DNA of 64,000 nucleotides from Rhodanobacter spathiphylli B39. Its GTDB lineage: Bacteria; Pseudomonadota; Gammaproteobacteria; Xanthomonadales; Rhodanobacteraceae. The translations under genes were made by a program, and so were the position numbers. The notes beneath the pieces were generated by a model that was given only the letters and a program-made list of their open reading frames with translations, searched no databases and was not told the DNA's origin. Where the stretch lies: NCBI RefSeq assembly GCF_000264295.1, contig NZ_AJXT01000003.1, positions 1 to 64,000 of the forward strand, read 5' to 3'. The stretch's first letter is position 1. Each line of letters opens with the position of its first letter. This document shows, one piece after another, positions 8,675 through 18,312 of this stretch.

Positions 8675-9250
8675 TCACTCCCGGGTCGGGAGGCGGCCTT
8701 CGCGGCGCCGGCCCGGCAGGGCGGGCGGGAACAGGCGGGCGTGGTCGAAGTAGGAGACCCGCAACTGCAGCCCCCGTGGCGAGTAGCCGATGAAGGTGGT
8801 GCCGGAATGCGGGTCGCAGGCGTGGACGTAGCGTGCCGCGAGCAGGGTGTTCTCCAGTTCCACCAGCACACCGAGCGCCTCGGGGACAGCGAGCTGCGCG
8901 TCATGGGCCTGCAGGATGTCGCACGCGCGCCTGAAGAACGGCACGGTCTGCCGCTGGCCGCGAAACCCCGGCGCGAAGAACTGGCGATAGAAGTACATCG
9001 GCTGGCGCAGCCGTGGCAGGGTCCGGATGACCGCAGTGCCCACCGCGCAAATTGCACCACTGGCGTCGCGACCGATGCATACCGCCTGCTGCCCGCGCGT
9101 GGCCGCGCTGGCCGGATCGCCAATCGCACCGGTCTGCGCCCACAGGCCGGACAGCTCGGCGATCACCCCGGGCGAGACATTCCGCCAGACCGGGATGATC
9201 TCGAAGGAGGGATCGGCATTCGGGCGGACGTCCGCGGATGGGTGCGACAT
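8675..9250 (-). CDS. GNAT-like acetyltransferase-fold protein, unknown role
   Basis: 191 residues, no signal peptide. The segment YFYRQFFAPGFRGQRQ resembles the beta4/P-loop region (R/Q-x-x-G-x-G/A) of GCN5-related N-acetyltransferases, and the later NTLLAARYVHA segment fits the C-terminal part of that fold. The match is weak, so acetyltransferase activity is an inference. A ribosome site (AGGGGAAA) lies seven bases before the ATG and overlaps the stop region of the EF-hand gene 9 nt upstream. It is therefore probably the third gene of the operon 10929 to 8675. Confidence 0.6.
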   Translation of the reverse strand: MSHPSADVRPNADPSFEIIPVWRNVSPGVIAELSGLWAQTGAIGDPASAATRGQQAVCIGRDASGAICAVGTAVIRTLPRLRQPMYFYRQFFAPGFRGQRQTVPFFRRACDILQAHDAQLAVPEALGVLVELENTLLAARYVHACDPHSGTTFIGYSPRGLQLRVSYFDHARLFPPALPGRRREGRLPTRE

Positions 9251-9259
9251 GGCTTTCCC

Positions 9260-9724
9260 CTATTTCCCCGCAGGCGCGGGCGCCGGCCGCAGCGCGGCCA
9301 GTCGGCGGATCGCGGCCACGTACTCGGCGAAGTTCAGCGATCCGTTGCCGTCGGCGTCGAATGCGGCCAGCGGCGGAGCGGCTGCACCCGCGCGCCTGAC
9401 CAGCATCAGCCTGGCGTATTCGCCGGCGTCGATGGAGCCGCCGTGATCGGCATCGACCCGTCCGAACTGTTCGCGCAAGCGGATTTCGAGGGTCATCAGC
9501 CGCTGCACGGCGGCGTATCCCGCGGCGAACTCCTGCGGCGACAATGCGCCGTCCTTGTTGGCGTCCACCGCATGGAAAATCGACGCTGCCGTCGTCGCCG
9601 GCGGCGGCAGCGGGGCGGTGGCGACCCCGCCTGTCGCGGCAGCGGGCGCGGCGGACGTGGCCGCACTGGCTGCGCACAGTACCAGGGCGGTCGCCACCGT
9701 ACCGGGAAGCTTGCCCAGGCTCAT
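9260..9724 (-). CDS. Secreted EF-hand calcium-binding protein
   Basis: 154 residues with a signal peptide (about 1-26, ending TSAAPA) and an Ala/Pro/Thr linker. Three EF-hand loops follow: DANKDGALSPQEF, DADHGGSIDAGEY and DADGNGSLNFAEY, each with acidic residues at positions 1, 3 or 5 and 12. The protein probably binds calcium in the periplasm or outside the cell. Its ATG overlaps the TGA of the preceding gene (ATGA, 9724-9721), so translation is coupled. Confidence 0.88.
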   Translation of the reverse strand: MSLGKLPGTVATALVLCAASAATSAAPAAATGGVATAPLPPPATTAASIFHAVDANKDGALSPQEFAAGYAAVQRLMTLEIRLREQFGRVDADHGGSIDAGEYARLMLVRRAGAAAPPLAAFDADGNGSLNFAEYVAAIRRLAALRPAPAPAGK

Positions 9725-10929
9725 GGAGCGGCCTCCGCGCCTTCGAGTTCGGACTCGAAGGTGATCAGCTCGCGGATCTCCGCCGTACGCACGCCGACCA
9801 CCATCGCGTTGCGCACCTTGGGCAGGAAGCAGATGTCGAAGATCTCGCTGATGTCGCCCTCGAAGCGGATCCAGTTCAGCACGTCGCCGTTGCCCAGCGA
9901 GACGATCTGCACGCCGCACCAGGGATCGGCGTCGCGCCGGCGCAGTTCCTCGTCGAGCTGCAACCCTTCGAAGCGCTGGTTGCGCGGTTTGGAAAGACCG
10001 ATGGCGGCGACGTTGCCGATGATCGACAGGCCCCGCGCAAAGCCGGGCACGAAGGCCAGTGGCACGAATTTCCGTTCCGCGAAATCGACCCAGCCGATGT
10101 GGCCGGTGCCGGCGTTGAGCAACCACAACTTGCCATTGGCCCAGCGCGGCGAGTGCGGCATCGACAGACCTTCGCAGACGATCTCGTTGGTGGTGATGTC
10201 GATCACCACGCCGCCGTCATGCCGCCGATCGCGCCAGCCGTCGACACTGTCGCCGCGGCACACCGCCGTCACGTATCGCGGCTCGCCATCGACCATGGCC
10301 AGGCCGTTGAGGTGGCAGCGATCCTCCGGTGCCAGCTTGCTGACGAAATCCGGCTTCCAGATCGCCTTGAAGCTGTGGGTCTGGCTGAGTTCGGCCAGGC
10401 ACGAATAGCGCGTGTTGACGAAAACCACCTTGCCGTTCCTGCGGATGCCGAGCTCGTGGATGTCCAGGTCACCGATGGTCTGCGCGTTGCGCGGCACGTA
10501 GCACTTGTCGAACTGCTGGTGGATCGACTCGCCCGGGCGCAACACGTTCTCGAAGCGCCACAGCTGATAGAGGCCGCCGAGGTAGAGCCGCTGGGCGTTG
10601 CCGACGATGCCCATCGCCCGCTCGAAGATGCGCTCGAAAAACGACACGCGTCCCTGGGGATCGCTGCCGACCAGATACAGGCGTCCGCTCTGGTAGGACG
10701 ATATTGCCAGTGAAAGCTTGTTGCCGGCGAGCCAGCTGGCGAGGCCGCGCGAACAGCTCTTCTCCACCTTCAGGTTCATCAGGTCGAGCGCCGGCTTGCC
10801 CGCTGGCGGCGGTGGCGCCGGCACGGCGGCGGCCACGGGCCCGGCGTCCACTGTCTGCAGCACCGCTCCGTTGTCGTTCTCGTCGATGGATTCCGGGCTG
10901 CCCTGCCCCGGGATGGCTTTCTTGACCAC
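9721..10929 (-). CDS. TIGR03032-like protein (predicted beta-propeller), unknown function
   Basis: 402 residues from a GTG at 10929 with GAGGAG eight bases upstream. After a disordered Pro/Ala-rich lead (about 1-45), the sequence shows hallmarks of the TIGR03032 family: GLASWLAGNKLSLAISSYQ, the repeated blade-like segments DLDIHELGI, FVNTRYSCLA, CHLNGLAMVDG, and NGKLWLLNAGTGHIGWVD. No catalytic residues are recognised. It is the first gene of a tight operon with an EF-hand protein and a GNAT-like protein, and lies directly downstream of the autotransporter on the same strand but after a terminator. Confidence 0.8.
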   Translation of the reverse strand: MVKKAIPGQGSPESIDENDNGAVLQTVDAGPVAAAVPAPPPPAGKPALDLMNLKVEKSCSRGLASWLAGNKLSLAISSYQSGRLYLVGSDPQGRVSFFERIFERAMGIVGNAQRLYLGGLYQLWRFENVLRPGESIHQQFDKCYVPRNAQTIGDLDIHELGIRRNGKVVFVNTRYSCLAELSQTHSFKAIWKPDFVSKLAPEDRCHLNGLAMVDGEPRYVTAVCRGDSVDGWRDRRHDGGVVIDITTNEIVCEGLSMPHSPRWANGKLWLLNAGTGHIGWVDFAERKFVPLAFVPGFARGLSIIGNVAAIGLSKPRNQRFEGLQLDEELRRRDADPWCGVQIVSLGNGDVLNWIRFEGDISEIFDICFLPKVRNAMVVGVRTAEIRELITFESELEGAEAAP

Positions 10930-10945
10930 GATTGCTACTCCTCAC

Positions 10946-10970
10946 GTCCGCCCCGGCTGTCGGGGCGGAC
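10946..10970 (-). other. Leader hairpin upstream of the TIGR03032-like gene
   Basis: GTCCGCCCCG (10946-10955) and CGGGGCGGAC (10961-10970) form a perfect 10-bp stem. On the minus strand it ends seven bases before the GAGGAG-type ribosome site. With no T-run it is more likely a processing or pausing element, or an mRNA stabiliser, than a terminator. Confidence 0.45.
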
Positions 10971-10972
10971 TT

Positions 10973-11003
10973 CAAAAAACTGCGCGGCCGGAGGTGTCCG
11001 GCC
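10973..11003 (-). terminator. Rho-independent terminator of the autotransporter gene
   Basis: On the minus strand GGCCGGA (11003-10997) pairs with TCCGGCC (10992-10986), followed by GCGCAG and six T residues (10979-10974). The stem begins at the first base after the TAA stop codon (11006-11004). Confidence 0.7.
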
Positions 11004-14000
11004 TTACCAGCTGTAACGCACGGCCAACTGCCCACCCAGAACGTTCTGCAGCGCGCCGCCATCGGTCCAGTTCACGCCACCGGTGAGCGACAGGCCGCCC
11101 CGACGCGCACCCAGACCGAGCTCGACCATCGCGCTGGTACCCCGGGTGCTGGTGGCACCGAGCAGGCCGCCGTTGATCGCGTAGCTGTGATTGCCCCTGA
11201 ATTCGCGCACGGCATTGACCGAGCCATAAGGGGTCCAGCTGAAGCGCGCGCCCTGGATGGTCTTGTCGAAAGCCAGGCCGGCGCGGCCACGCGATGACAC
11301 GCCACCGTGATCGACGAAATCCGACTGCTGCAGGTGCAGCGACGAGATGCCTTCGATGCGGGTGCGGGTGTACTGCAGCTGGGGCATGACATGGACACCG
11401 GCCAGGGTCCACGCGGTGACGCCGGCCTCGACGTTGAAGACTGCCGCGTCGGCGTCCGTGGTGGTGGCGACCATCCCCGAGCGCAGGTGCGCCTTGATGC
11501 CGGTCCAGCGCTGCGAAACGTCGAAGTAGAAACTGTTGTCCGCCATCCACGTGCCGTACAGGCCGAACGTCCTGCCGTCCAGACGATCGGAGCCGCTGCC
11601 GTCGGCCATGCGCTGGCTGCCATCGGACTTGCCGATCAGCACGCCTGCCGACAGATGGTCGGACAGGCGCGTATCGAGCCCGAACTCCAGGCCCCGATTG
11701 GTCTGGTGGAACGCGGCGTTGCCACTGGCGCCGAAATTGCTGCTGCTTCCCGGGCGGATGTCGCCACTGTCGGAGAACGTGCGCACCCACGGTGCCAGCC
11801 CACGCTTGCCCTGCTCCGGCACCACGCCCATGCGTTGACGCCAGGTGCCCACTTCCGCATTGACCAGGCTCTGCGCACCCGGCGTCAGGGCGGACGCCAG
11901 TGAACCGGCAGCGTTCAGGCCGGTGACGTCCATCACCAGCGATGTCGTGCCACCGGCCGTCTTCAGGCCGAAATCCAGCGCAACAAAACCCCGGGCCTGC
12001 GATTGCGTCTGCCCCAGCGTGAAGCTTCCGCCCAAGGTGCCACTCGCGATGACCAGCGGAATGTCGACCGTGGGCGTGGTCGGCATGTCGATCAGGTTCA
12101 CGTTGATGACCTGGCGGGTCGAATCGATCACGTTGCCATCGACGTACAGGCGGTCGCCGGTCTGGTGCAGCCCGCTGACGTCGACATCGAGCGAGCCCTG
12201 GCCGGCGAAATCGCCTGCCACGGTCAGCACGTCGTCGGGCGCGCCATCGACGAAGCTGATCACGCCGTTGTTGGACACCGGGAACGGGTTGTCCATGTCG
12301 ATCAGGTTGGTGGCGCCGGACACGCTGATCGTGCCGAAGTTGTCGAACGTGTTGCCGTTGACGTATCCGCCAAGGCTGATCGAGGCATCGGCCATGAACA
12401 GCGTGCCGCGATTCACCACGTGGTCGTCGCCCGCCCCGAAATCGGAGCTGCCGATGGCCTGCCAGCTGGCGCCGGCCGCGTTGTCGAAACTGTCATCGAG
12501 GTCGCCGGTGACGACCGCACCGATCATCGAGCCCTGGTTGGCGATCGTGGCCGTCGCACCGATGCCGGACGAGACCGCGATCCGCGTGCCGTCACCGTAG
12601 GCAGCGATGCTGCCGGTGTTGGTCAGCACGTTGGCGCCACGGGCATCCATCGACACCGCGGTGGCGGTGGCGTCCGCGCCGTAGGCGGCCGCACCGATCG
12701 TTCCACCGTTGTCGATGCGGATGCCCGCATCCTTCCAGCCGACCGATTCGATGCCGATGGCCGTGGCCGTAGTCGTGCCCGTCGCCCTGGCCAGGATGCT
12801 GCCCTGGTTGTCGATCGTCGCGGCGAACTGGCCGTTGTCGGCGTTGCCGTAGGCGCCGGCGGCGAACACGCCGCTGGCGCTGGCCGTCCCGCCGGATGCG
12901 ATCGCCTCGAAGCTGCCGCTGTTCTGCACCGTCGAGTAGCCGTAGACGCTGTTGGTCAGGGCACCGACGGCGCGTGCGTCATCGGCGTCGGCGCTGGCGC
13001 CGATGTGCCCGCTGTTGGTGATGCCCGAAACGAAGGCACCGAGCACCGAGGCGCCGTAGCTCTGTCCGCTGCCACCTTGCGCGGTGGCCACCGCCATGAT
13101 CCCGCCGCTGTTGTCGAGCGAAGCCGTGCCGGCGTCGGGGGTGAACGTGGGGTTGGAATAGTCGCAATAGCCGTTCTCGTCGCAGTCCACGTGGTACTGC
13201 TGGTGCAGCGCAAACGCGTAGCTGCCGACCGCGAACGCGTGGCCGTGGTCGGACCTGGCGGTCGACTGGATGCTTCCGGCATTGGACGTGCTCGAATCGT
13301 AGTGCGACAGCACATACGTGCCGAACGCGTTTGCGTAGCCGAAGTCGGCCGAGGCGGCCGCCTCGATGTCGCCGACGTTGACCACCTCGCCGGTCTGGAT
13401 CGAGGAATAGGCACCGACGGCGCTGCCCCAGGCACTGGCCAGGCTGCGACCTTCGTTCTCGCCGCCGTCGGCAGTGACGACCGCGTGCGAGACGATGCTG
13501 CCGGCGTTGTAGGTGACGCCGTGATCGGCGCCGAAGACATGGGTGCCGAAGGAAACGGCGCGCCCACCGTACTGGTCGCTGGCGAGGCTGGCGGTGCTGG
13601 CGGAGGCCACGATGCTGGACCCGGCGTCGTTGGCCACATGGGTGTAGTACTTGCCGCGGCCCATCACGCCGTAGGCGCCGACGATGCCCAGCTCGCTTTC
13701 GGCCACGGCGGAGATGTCGCCGGCGTTCTCGACCGTCGCGGCGTACTTGGCATACGTGCTCACGCCGGTGGCGCCCGCGCCGGCATTGAAGAAGGTGATG
13801 CCGTTTTCGGCGACCGCGTGGGCCGCGATGTCGCCGTGGTTCACCACGGACACGTTGCCCCGGTAGTTGGCGATGGCCTCGACGGCCATGGCGCGGCTGG
13901 CGCCGTAATAGTCGTGCACACCGTCGGCATAGGCGTGTGCACGTGAGTATGCGCTGATGTTGCCGTCGTTGGCCACGGCGACGCCGTAGAGTCCGCCGGC

Positions 14001-16394
14001 TTCGACGGCCACCGCGCCGACGCCGCCGAACAGGGTGGCTTCGGCCGTGGCGGCAATGGTGGCGCCCGCGGCGTTGTCGACCGTGGAACTCGATCCGAAA
14101 GTCTTCAGCGCGGTCGCGGCAACGATGCCGCCGGCGAGGGACGCGTCGGCTTCGATGCTGCCGTCGTTGCTGATGCTGGCTTCGCCGCCGCCATAGGCGA
14201 ATCCGTACACCTGGGCGCCGGTGGCGTACGCGGTGGCGAGCGACACGTAGGGAATGCCACGCCCGGCCTGCGACGTGGCGCTGATGTCCCCGTGATTGAC
14301 GATGATCGCCGTGCTTCCGCTGTGCGCGTACGCACCGATGGTCACCGAGTTGCCCGCGCCCGACTGGGCGCTGCTCGCGATCGAACCGTCGTTGTCGATC
14401 TCTGCCTGGCCGTAGCCGTAGGAACCGGACTGGGCGATGGCGCCCCAGGCCGACGCATAGCCCTGACCGGTGACCGCCGAGGCGCCGACGTCACCGGTGT
14501 TGGTCACCAGCGCTTCGCCGTAGCCAGCGGGATTCACCGCGCGCACGCCAATCGCCTTGGCCACCAGGAAGCCGCCGGTGTCGTCGATATCGGCCAGCGC
14601 GGAGCTGGTGACGGAAACCGAGCCGCTGTTGTCGACGATGGCATCGTAGATCGTGGCGAACGTGTAGACGCCCACCGCCACCGCTTCATATTGACCGTAA
14701 GGCGCCACGGTGCCCGATGCCGTCACGGTGATCCGGCCGGCGTTGCTGGTGGCCGCCTCGAAATACGACTGGTTGACCACGCCGGCGGCGGTCGCCTGGG
14801 CACCCGAAGCCGTGGCGGAAATCGTTCCCAGGTTGGTGGCGTAGGCGTTGTAGATGCCGATCGAGTTGACCCCGGTGGCCTCGGCCACGCCGGCATAGGC
14901 GGATGCCTGCGCCGAGATGTCCCCGGTGTTGTAGAAGGATGCCGAGCCCGAATGACCGTAGGCATACGTACCGGTGGCGCTGGCTGCGCCACCCACGGCC
15001 TTGGCCGTGGCGCTCACGTCGCCATAGCTGTTGATCGCCGTGTTGGTGCCCTCGGCGTGCAGGCCCGTGGCGATCGCGACGCCGGCGGCGCCGGCGGTGG
15101 CCGTGGCGCTGGCGTTGCCATCGTTGAAGATGCTCGCCACCGCCGCGACCACCAGGTCGCCGGTGGCCTGCGCGTAGCCGCCGATGCCCGCCACGGTGCT
15201 GGCGTCGACATCGCCGCCACTGATCAGCAGGCCGACCCCGCTGTAGCCCTCGACCACGGCGCCGTATGCCTGCGCGGAGCCGAAGTCGCTCTTCGCGCTG
15301 GCGGTGATGCTGCCGTCGTTGTGCAGCGTGCTGACATCGCCGCCCACGACATAGGCACCCACCGCCACCGCTCCGCCGTAGCCGGCATGGGCCGTGGCCG
15401 TGATCGTGCCAGGCGCGTCGTTGTAGAGGTAGGACAGGTGATAGGAGAGGTTGCTCACCCCGTAGGCCGTCGCACCGCCCGCCGCGCTGGCGGCGGCGCC
15501 GACATCGCCGCTGTTGTCGACCGTGCTGCTGTACTCGCCGTAGGCTTCGATGCCCACGGCGCTGGCGTAGCCGCTGGCCTGGACGCTGCCGCTGTTCTGG
15601 ATGTTCGCGTAGCCCTGGCTGGCCGCCGAGGCGACGATGCCGCTGGCATCGCCGTGGATCGAGTCAGCGTTGATCACGCCTGCGTTGCTGATGGCGAGCT
15701 GGCCGTAATAGCCCTGGCTGGCTGCCAGCAGTGCGGTGGCACTGCCGTCGTAGGCGCTGGCGCCGATCACGGCCCCGGCGAGATTGTCGAACTGGACGCT
15801 GCCATAGTCGGAGAACACGCTGGCGCCGATGACGTCATGACCGCCGTCGGCGTCACTCGCGAGCACGCTGCCGCCGTTGACGACGGTGACGTCATGCACG
15901 CCACCGATGTCCATCGCTTCGGCATCCTCGGCGGTTACCGCCGTGCCGATGCTGCCGTAGTTGGACACCCGGGTCGTGGCATCGGAACCATAGGCATGAA
16001 TGCCGTCGGCGCCCGCGGTCTGGATGCTGCTGCCGGCATTGACCAGGATGGAAATGTCGCCAGCCCACGCCGCGTCGATGCCGATGTACCCGGCGTCCGG
16101 ATGCACGCTGCTCGGCAGCTGGTCACCCAGTACGACCGTCAGGTCAGCCGGCGGGATGAAACCGGCATCGGCAATCGGCTGGCTGAAATCACCGTTGCAG
16201 GCGTACGTATTGCTGACGGCGTCGTAGCTGCAGGTGCCGCTATCGGCAGCCCAGCTCGCGGCGGGCGCAAACAGGGTCAGCATGGTGGCCGATACGGCCA
16301 GGGCCGCGCGAATCGCGCGGCTGATGGGGGCAACGGGCTGGCTGGCGAGTACGCGCGTTCTGGGCGGTGCGCCGCGCTGCGTGGATTGGTTCAT
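11004..16394 (-). CDS. Large autotransporter (type Va) with repetitive passenger
   Basis: 1796 residues. An extended signal peptide (about 1-50, ending AASWA) leads into a passenger (about 51-1500) made of degenerate Gly/Ala/Ser-rich beta-helix repeats (N-x-G-x-I-x-A-x-A, VxNSGxI). A C-terminal autotransporter beta-barrel (about 1530-1796) starts at LAPWVRTFSDSGD and ends with the typical aromatic signature YSW. The passenger is exposed at or released from the cell surface; adhesion or aggregation is the usual role but is not shown by sequence. One non-repeat insert with two cysteines (DCDENGYCDY) lies near residue 1068. Long open frames on the other strand here are composition artefacts. Confidence 0.92.
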   Translation of the reverse strand: MNQSTQRGAPPRTRVLASQPVAPISRAIRAALAVSATMLTLFAPAASWAADSGTCSYDAVSNTYACNGDFSQPIADAGFIPPADLTVVLGDQLPSSVHPDAGYIGIDAAWAGDISILVNAGSSIQTAGADGIHAYGSDATTRVSNYGSIGTAVTAEDAEAMDIGGVHDVTVVNGGSVLASDADGGHDVIGASVFSDYGSVQFDNLAGAVIGASAYDGSATALLAASQGYYGQLAISNAGVINADSIHGDASGIVASAASQGYANIQNSGSVQASGYASAVGIEAYGEYSSTVDNSGDVGAAASAAGGATAYGVSNLSYHLSYLYNDAPGTITATAHAGYGGAVAVGAYVVGGDVSTLHNDGSITASAKSDFGSAQAYGAVVEGYSGVGLLISGGDVDASTVAGIGGYAQATGDLVVAAVASIFNDGNASATATAGAAGVAIATGLHAEGTNTAINSYGDVSATAKAVGGAASATGTYAYGHSGSASFYNTGDISAQASAYAGVAEATGVNSIGIYNAYATNLGTISATASGAQATAAGVVNQSYFEAATSNAGRITVTASGTVAPYGQYEAVAVGVYTFATIYDAIVDNSGSVSVTSSALADIDDTGGFLVAKAIGVRAVNPAGYGEALVTNTGDVGASAVTGQGYASAWGAIAQSGSYGYGQAEIDNDGSIASSAQSGAGNSVTIGAYAHSGSTAIIVNHGDISATSQAGRGIPYVSLATAYATGAQVYGFAYGGGEASISNDGSIEADASLAGGIVAATALKTFGSSSTVDNAAGATIAATAEATLFGGVGAVAVEAGGLYGVAVANDGNISAYSRAHAYADGVHDYYGASRAMAVEAIANYRGNVSVVNHGDIAAHAVAENGITFFNAGAGATGVSTYAKYAATVENAGDISAVAESELGIVGAYGVMGRGKYYTHVANDAGSSIVASASTASLASDQYGGRAVSFGTHVFGADHGVTYNAGSIVSHAVVTADGGENEGRSLASAWGSAVGAYSSIQTGEVVNVGDIEAAASADFGYANAFGTYVLSHYDSSTSNAGSIQSTARSDHGHAFAVGSYAFALHQQYHVDCDENGYCDYSNPTFTPDAGTASLDNSGGIMAVATAQGGSGQSYGASVLGAFVSGITNSGHIGASADADDARAVGALTNSVYGYSTVQNSGSFEAIASGGTASASGVFAAGAYGNADNGQFAATIDNQGSILARATGTTTATAIGIESVGWKDAGIRIDNGGTIGAAAYGADATATAVSMDARGANVLTNTGSIAAYGDGTRIAVSSGIGATATIANQGSMIGAVVTGDLDDSFDNAAGASWQAIGSSDFGAGDDHVVNRGTLFMADASISLGGYVNGNTFDNFGTISVSGATNLIDMDNPFPVSNNGVISFVDGAPDDVLTVAGDFAGQGSLDVDVSGLHQTGDRLYVDGNVIDSTRQVINVNLIDMPTTPTVDIPLVIASGTLGGSFTLGQTQSQARGFVALDFGLKTAGGTTSLVMDVTGLNAAGSLASALTPGAQSLVNAEVGTWRQRMGVVPEQGKRGLAPWVRTFSDSGDIRPGSSSNFGASGNAAFHQTNRGLEFGLDTRLSDHLSAGVLIGKSDGSQRMADGSGSDRLDGRTFGLYGTWMADNSFYFDVSQRWTGIKAHLRSGMVATTTDADAAVFNVEAGVTAWTLAGVHVMPQLQYTRTRIEGISSLHLQQSDFVDHGGVSSRGRAGLAFDKTIQGARFSWTPYGSVNAVREFRGNHSYAINGGLLGATSTRGTSAMVELGLGARRGGLSLTGGVNWTDGGALQNVLGGQLAVRYSW

Positions 16395-16420
16395 GGTGTC
16401 CCCGACTATCGGCTATCGAT

Positions 16421-16451
16421 CCGGCGCGGGACCTGGCTGGTCCCGCGCCGG
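16421..16451 (-). terminator. Perfect hairpin between the M4 protease and the autotransporter
   Basis: CCGGCGCGGGACC (16421-16433) and GGTCCCGCGCCGG (16439-16451) give a 13-bp perfect stem with a 5-nt loop, 3' of the protease gene on the minus strand. A T-run is absent. It may end or attenuate read-through into the autotransporter. Confidence 0.55.
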
Positions 16452-16494
16452 CGGTGATGGTTGGCCTGGTGGCGATCGCGCCGCAGCTGGCCGC

Positions 16495-18042
16495 TTACAG
16501 CACGTTGACCGCGGTCCACGTGGCGGCAACCGCATTCGCTTCGGCCGACGTGGCTCCGTACAGGTCCTTCGCCGCCTGGATGGTGGCGACGCGGGCAGCG
16601 GCGTAGTCGGTGCTGGAGGTGAAGTACACCGTCAGCGCGCGATACCAGATCTTCTGCGCCTTGGTCCGCCCGATGCCGGGCAGGCTTGCGCCGTTGATGG
16701 TCGGCGAGCTGTGGACCACGCCACTGAAGGTCTTCGGCGTGGTGCCCTCGGCCAGCAGGTAATAGAAGTGATTGGCCACGCCCGACGAATAGTGCACGTC
16801 CAGGCTGCCGATGTTGCTCACGTAGAAGTCGGGCGAACGGCCGTCCAGGCTGGGCTTCCACATGTAGCGAAGCGCGTGCTGGCCCGGGCTGCCGGGTACG
16901 TTGGCCGGGACGATCGACTCGCCGATCATGTAGTCGGGCGTGTCGTGACTGTTGTTCGCGTAGAACTCGACCATGCTGCCGAGGATGTCCGAATTGGCCT
17001 CGTTCAGCCCGCCGGATTCCCCCGAGTAGATCAGGCCCGCGGTGCGCGCCGTGACGCCGTGGCTCATCTCGTGGCCGGTGATGTCGAGCGCGACCAGGGG
17101 ACCGACGTTGACGCCATCGCCGTCGCCGTAGGTCATGCAGAAGCAGGCGTCCGACCAGAACGCATTGTTGTATTTGGTGCCGTAGTGCACCCGGTTGTAG
17201 GCACCCTTGCCGTCGTCGCCGATGCCGTTGCGCCCGAAGGTCGTCTTGTAGAAGTCCCAGGTCATCGAAGCGCCGTATTCGGCGTCGGCGGCGGCGGTGG
17301 CCAGGTCCAGCGTCGTGGAGTTGCCCCAGACGTTGTCGCTGTCCTTGTAGATCTGGCCCGAGGTGCGACTGTTGGAGCCATCGATGGTGCGCATCCTGCC
17401 GCGGGTCGGATCGCGCAACTCGTAGCCGCCGATGACCGAGTTGGTGACCAGCGGGACCGTGCCCGAATACAGCGTCTTCGCCTGGCCGGTGACGGCGGTC
17501 GTTTCGAGGTTGCTCCAGCGCTCGATCAGCGCACCCGTGCGGGCATCGACGATGTAGGTCATGTCGGCCTGCGCGTCGTGCATGCGAACCCGCCAGGCCA
17601 GTCGCGGCGCACCGTGGCCACGTGCATACACCGACAGCGTGCGCTCCGGCATCCCGACGAACCCGCTGCCGAATTCCGCGCCGGCGATGACCGCGGCCTC
17701 GTCCGACCCGACCACCGGCCGGATCGACAGATTCAGGGGCGCGCCCTGGCTGACGGAGGTGGAACGATAGCTGCCGTTGCGCGAGTGCACGACCAGGTCG
17801 CCACCGATCACCGGCAAGCCGTTGTAGGTCCGCTCCAGGCGCACATGTTCGGTGCCGTCCGCGTCGACCAGCACCCCGCGGCTGGTGTAGCGATCGTTGA
17901 CCGAGGCGCGCGCCGAGGCGCCATGGCTGTGAACCAGATCGAGAGCGCGATTGACGGCTGCCTGCGCCGTGTCGACAGCGTGCGCCTGGCTGGCACAGAA
18001 GACCATTGCTGCCATTGGCAGCACTTTGCATTTCAAAGACAT
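16495..18042 (-). CDS. M4 family (thermolysin-like) secreted metalloprotease
   Basis: 515 residues from the ATG at 18042, preceded by GGGGGAG at five bases. Signal peptide about 1-22 (SQAHA), then an FTP/PepSY-type propeptide (about 45-180), then the M4 domain. HEMSH, which binds zinc and carries the catalytic Glu, is near 323-327. The third ligand is the Glu of GGLNEANSD, about 20 residues later. The catalytic His is in DVHYSSGVANHF, near 415. There is no extra C-terminal PPC domain. It degrades extracellular protein after autocatalytic removal of the propeptide. It is divergent from a MalT-like regulator 270 bp away, which could control it. Confidence 0.93.
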   Translation of the reverse strand: MSLKCKVLPMAAMVFCASQAHAVDTAQAAVNRALDLVHSHGASARASVNDRYTSRGVLVDADGTEHVRLERTYNGLPVIGGDLVVHSRNGSYRSTSVSQGAPLNLSIRPVVGSDEAAVIAGAEFGSGFVGMPERTLSVYARGHGAPRLAWRVRMHDAQADMTYIVDARTGALIERWSNLETTAVTGQAKTLYSGTVPLVTNSVIGGYELRDPTRGRMRTIDGSNSRTSGQIYKDSDNVWGNSTTLDLATAAADAEYGASMTWDFYKTTFGRNGIGDDGKGAYNRVHYGTKYNNAFWSDACFCMTYGDGDGVNVGPLVALDITGHEMSHGVTARTAGLIYSGESGGLNEANSDILGSMVEFYANNSHDTPDYMIGESIVPANVPGSPGQHALRYMWKPSLDGRSPDFYVSNIGSLDVHYSSGVANHFYYLLAEGTTPKTFSGVVHSSPTINGASLPGIGRTKAQKIWYRALTVYFTSSTDYAAARVATIQAAKDLYGATSAEANAVAATWTAVNVL

Positions 18043-18312
18043 CTGACTCCCCCGAGTTGACGATCCTGCGTGGACGGGCCCTTGGCCGCCGCCACGGTCA
18101 GGCATGCACCCCCGAGTAGAACGACTTCCCGGGCCACGCCACACCCCCCAACAAGGGGGGGGCATCCGGGTGTGCGGGGGGTGCGCCCGCGCCAAGCCCC
18201 CGAATCAGCGGAAATCCGGGCACGACAGCCGATCTTCGCCCTGCCGCGAACGGCGCGCGGCAGGGTGCGGCAGCGCCACGCCGGCGCCTGGGGGATCGAG
18301 TAATCTGCGCGG

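Noticed and set aside
8515-9129. Upstream extension of rdgC to more than 500 residues
   Set aside because: The conserved RdgC N-terminus starts at 8514. The upstream part overlaps another gene and has no family match.
12003-13946. Long open frame antisense to the autotransporter
   Set aside because: It reflects GC-rich, codon-periodic DNA opposite a repetitive gene. It has no recognisable domain and the sense strand clearly encodes the passenger.
11004-16394. CRISPR or tandem DNA repeat array within the autotransporter gene
   Set aside because: The periodicity is at protein level (degenerate beta-helix motifs); there are no identical direct repeats with unique spacers.
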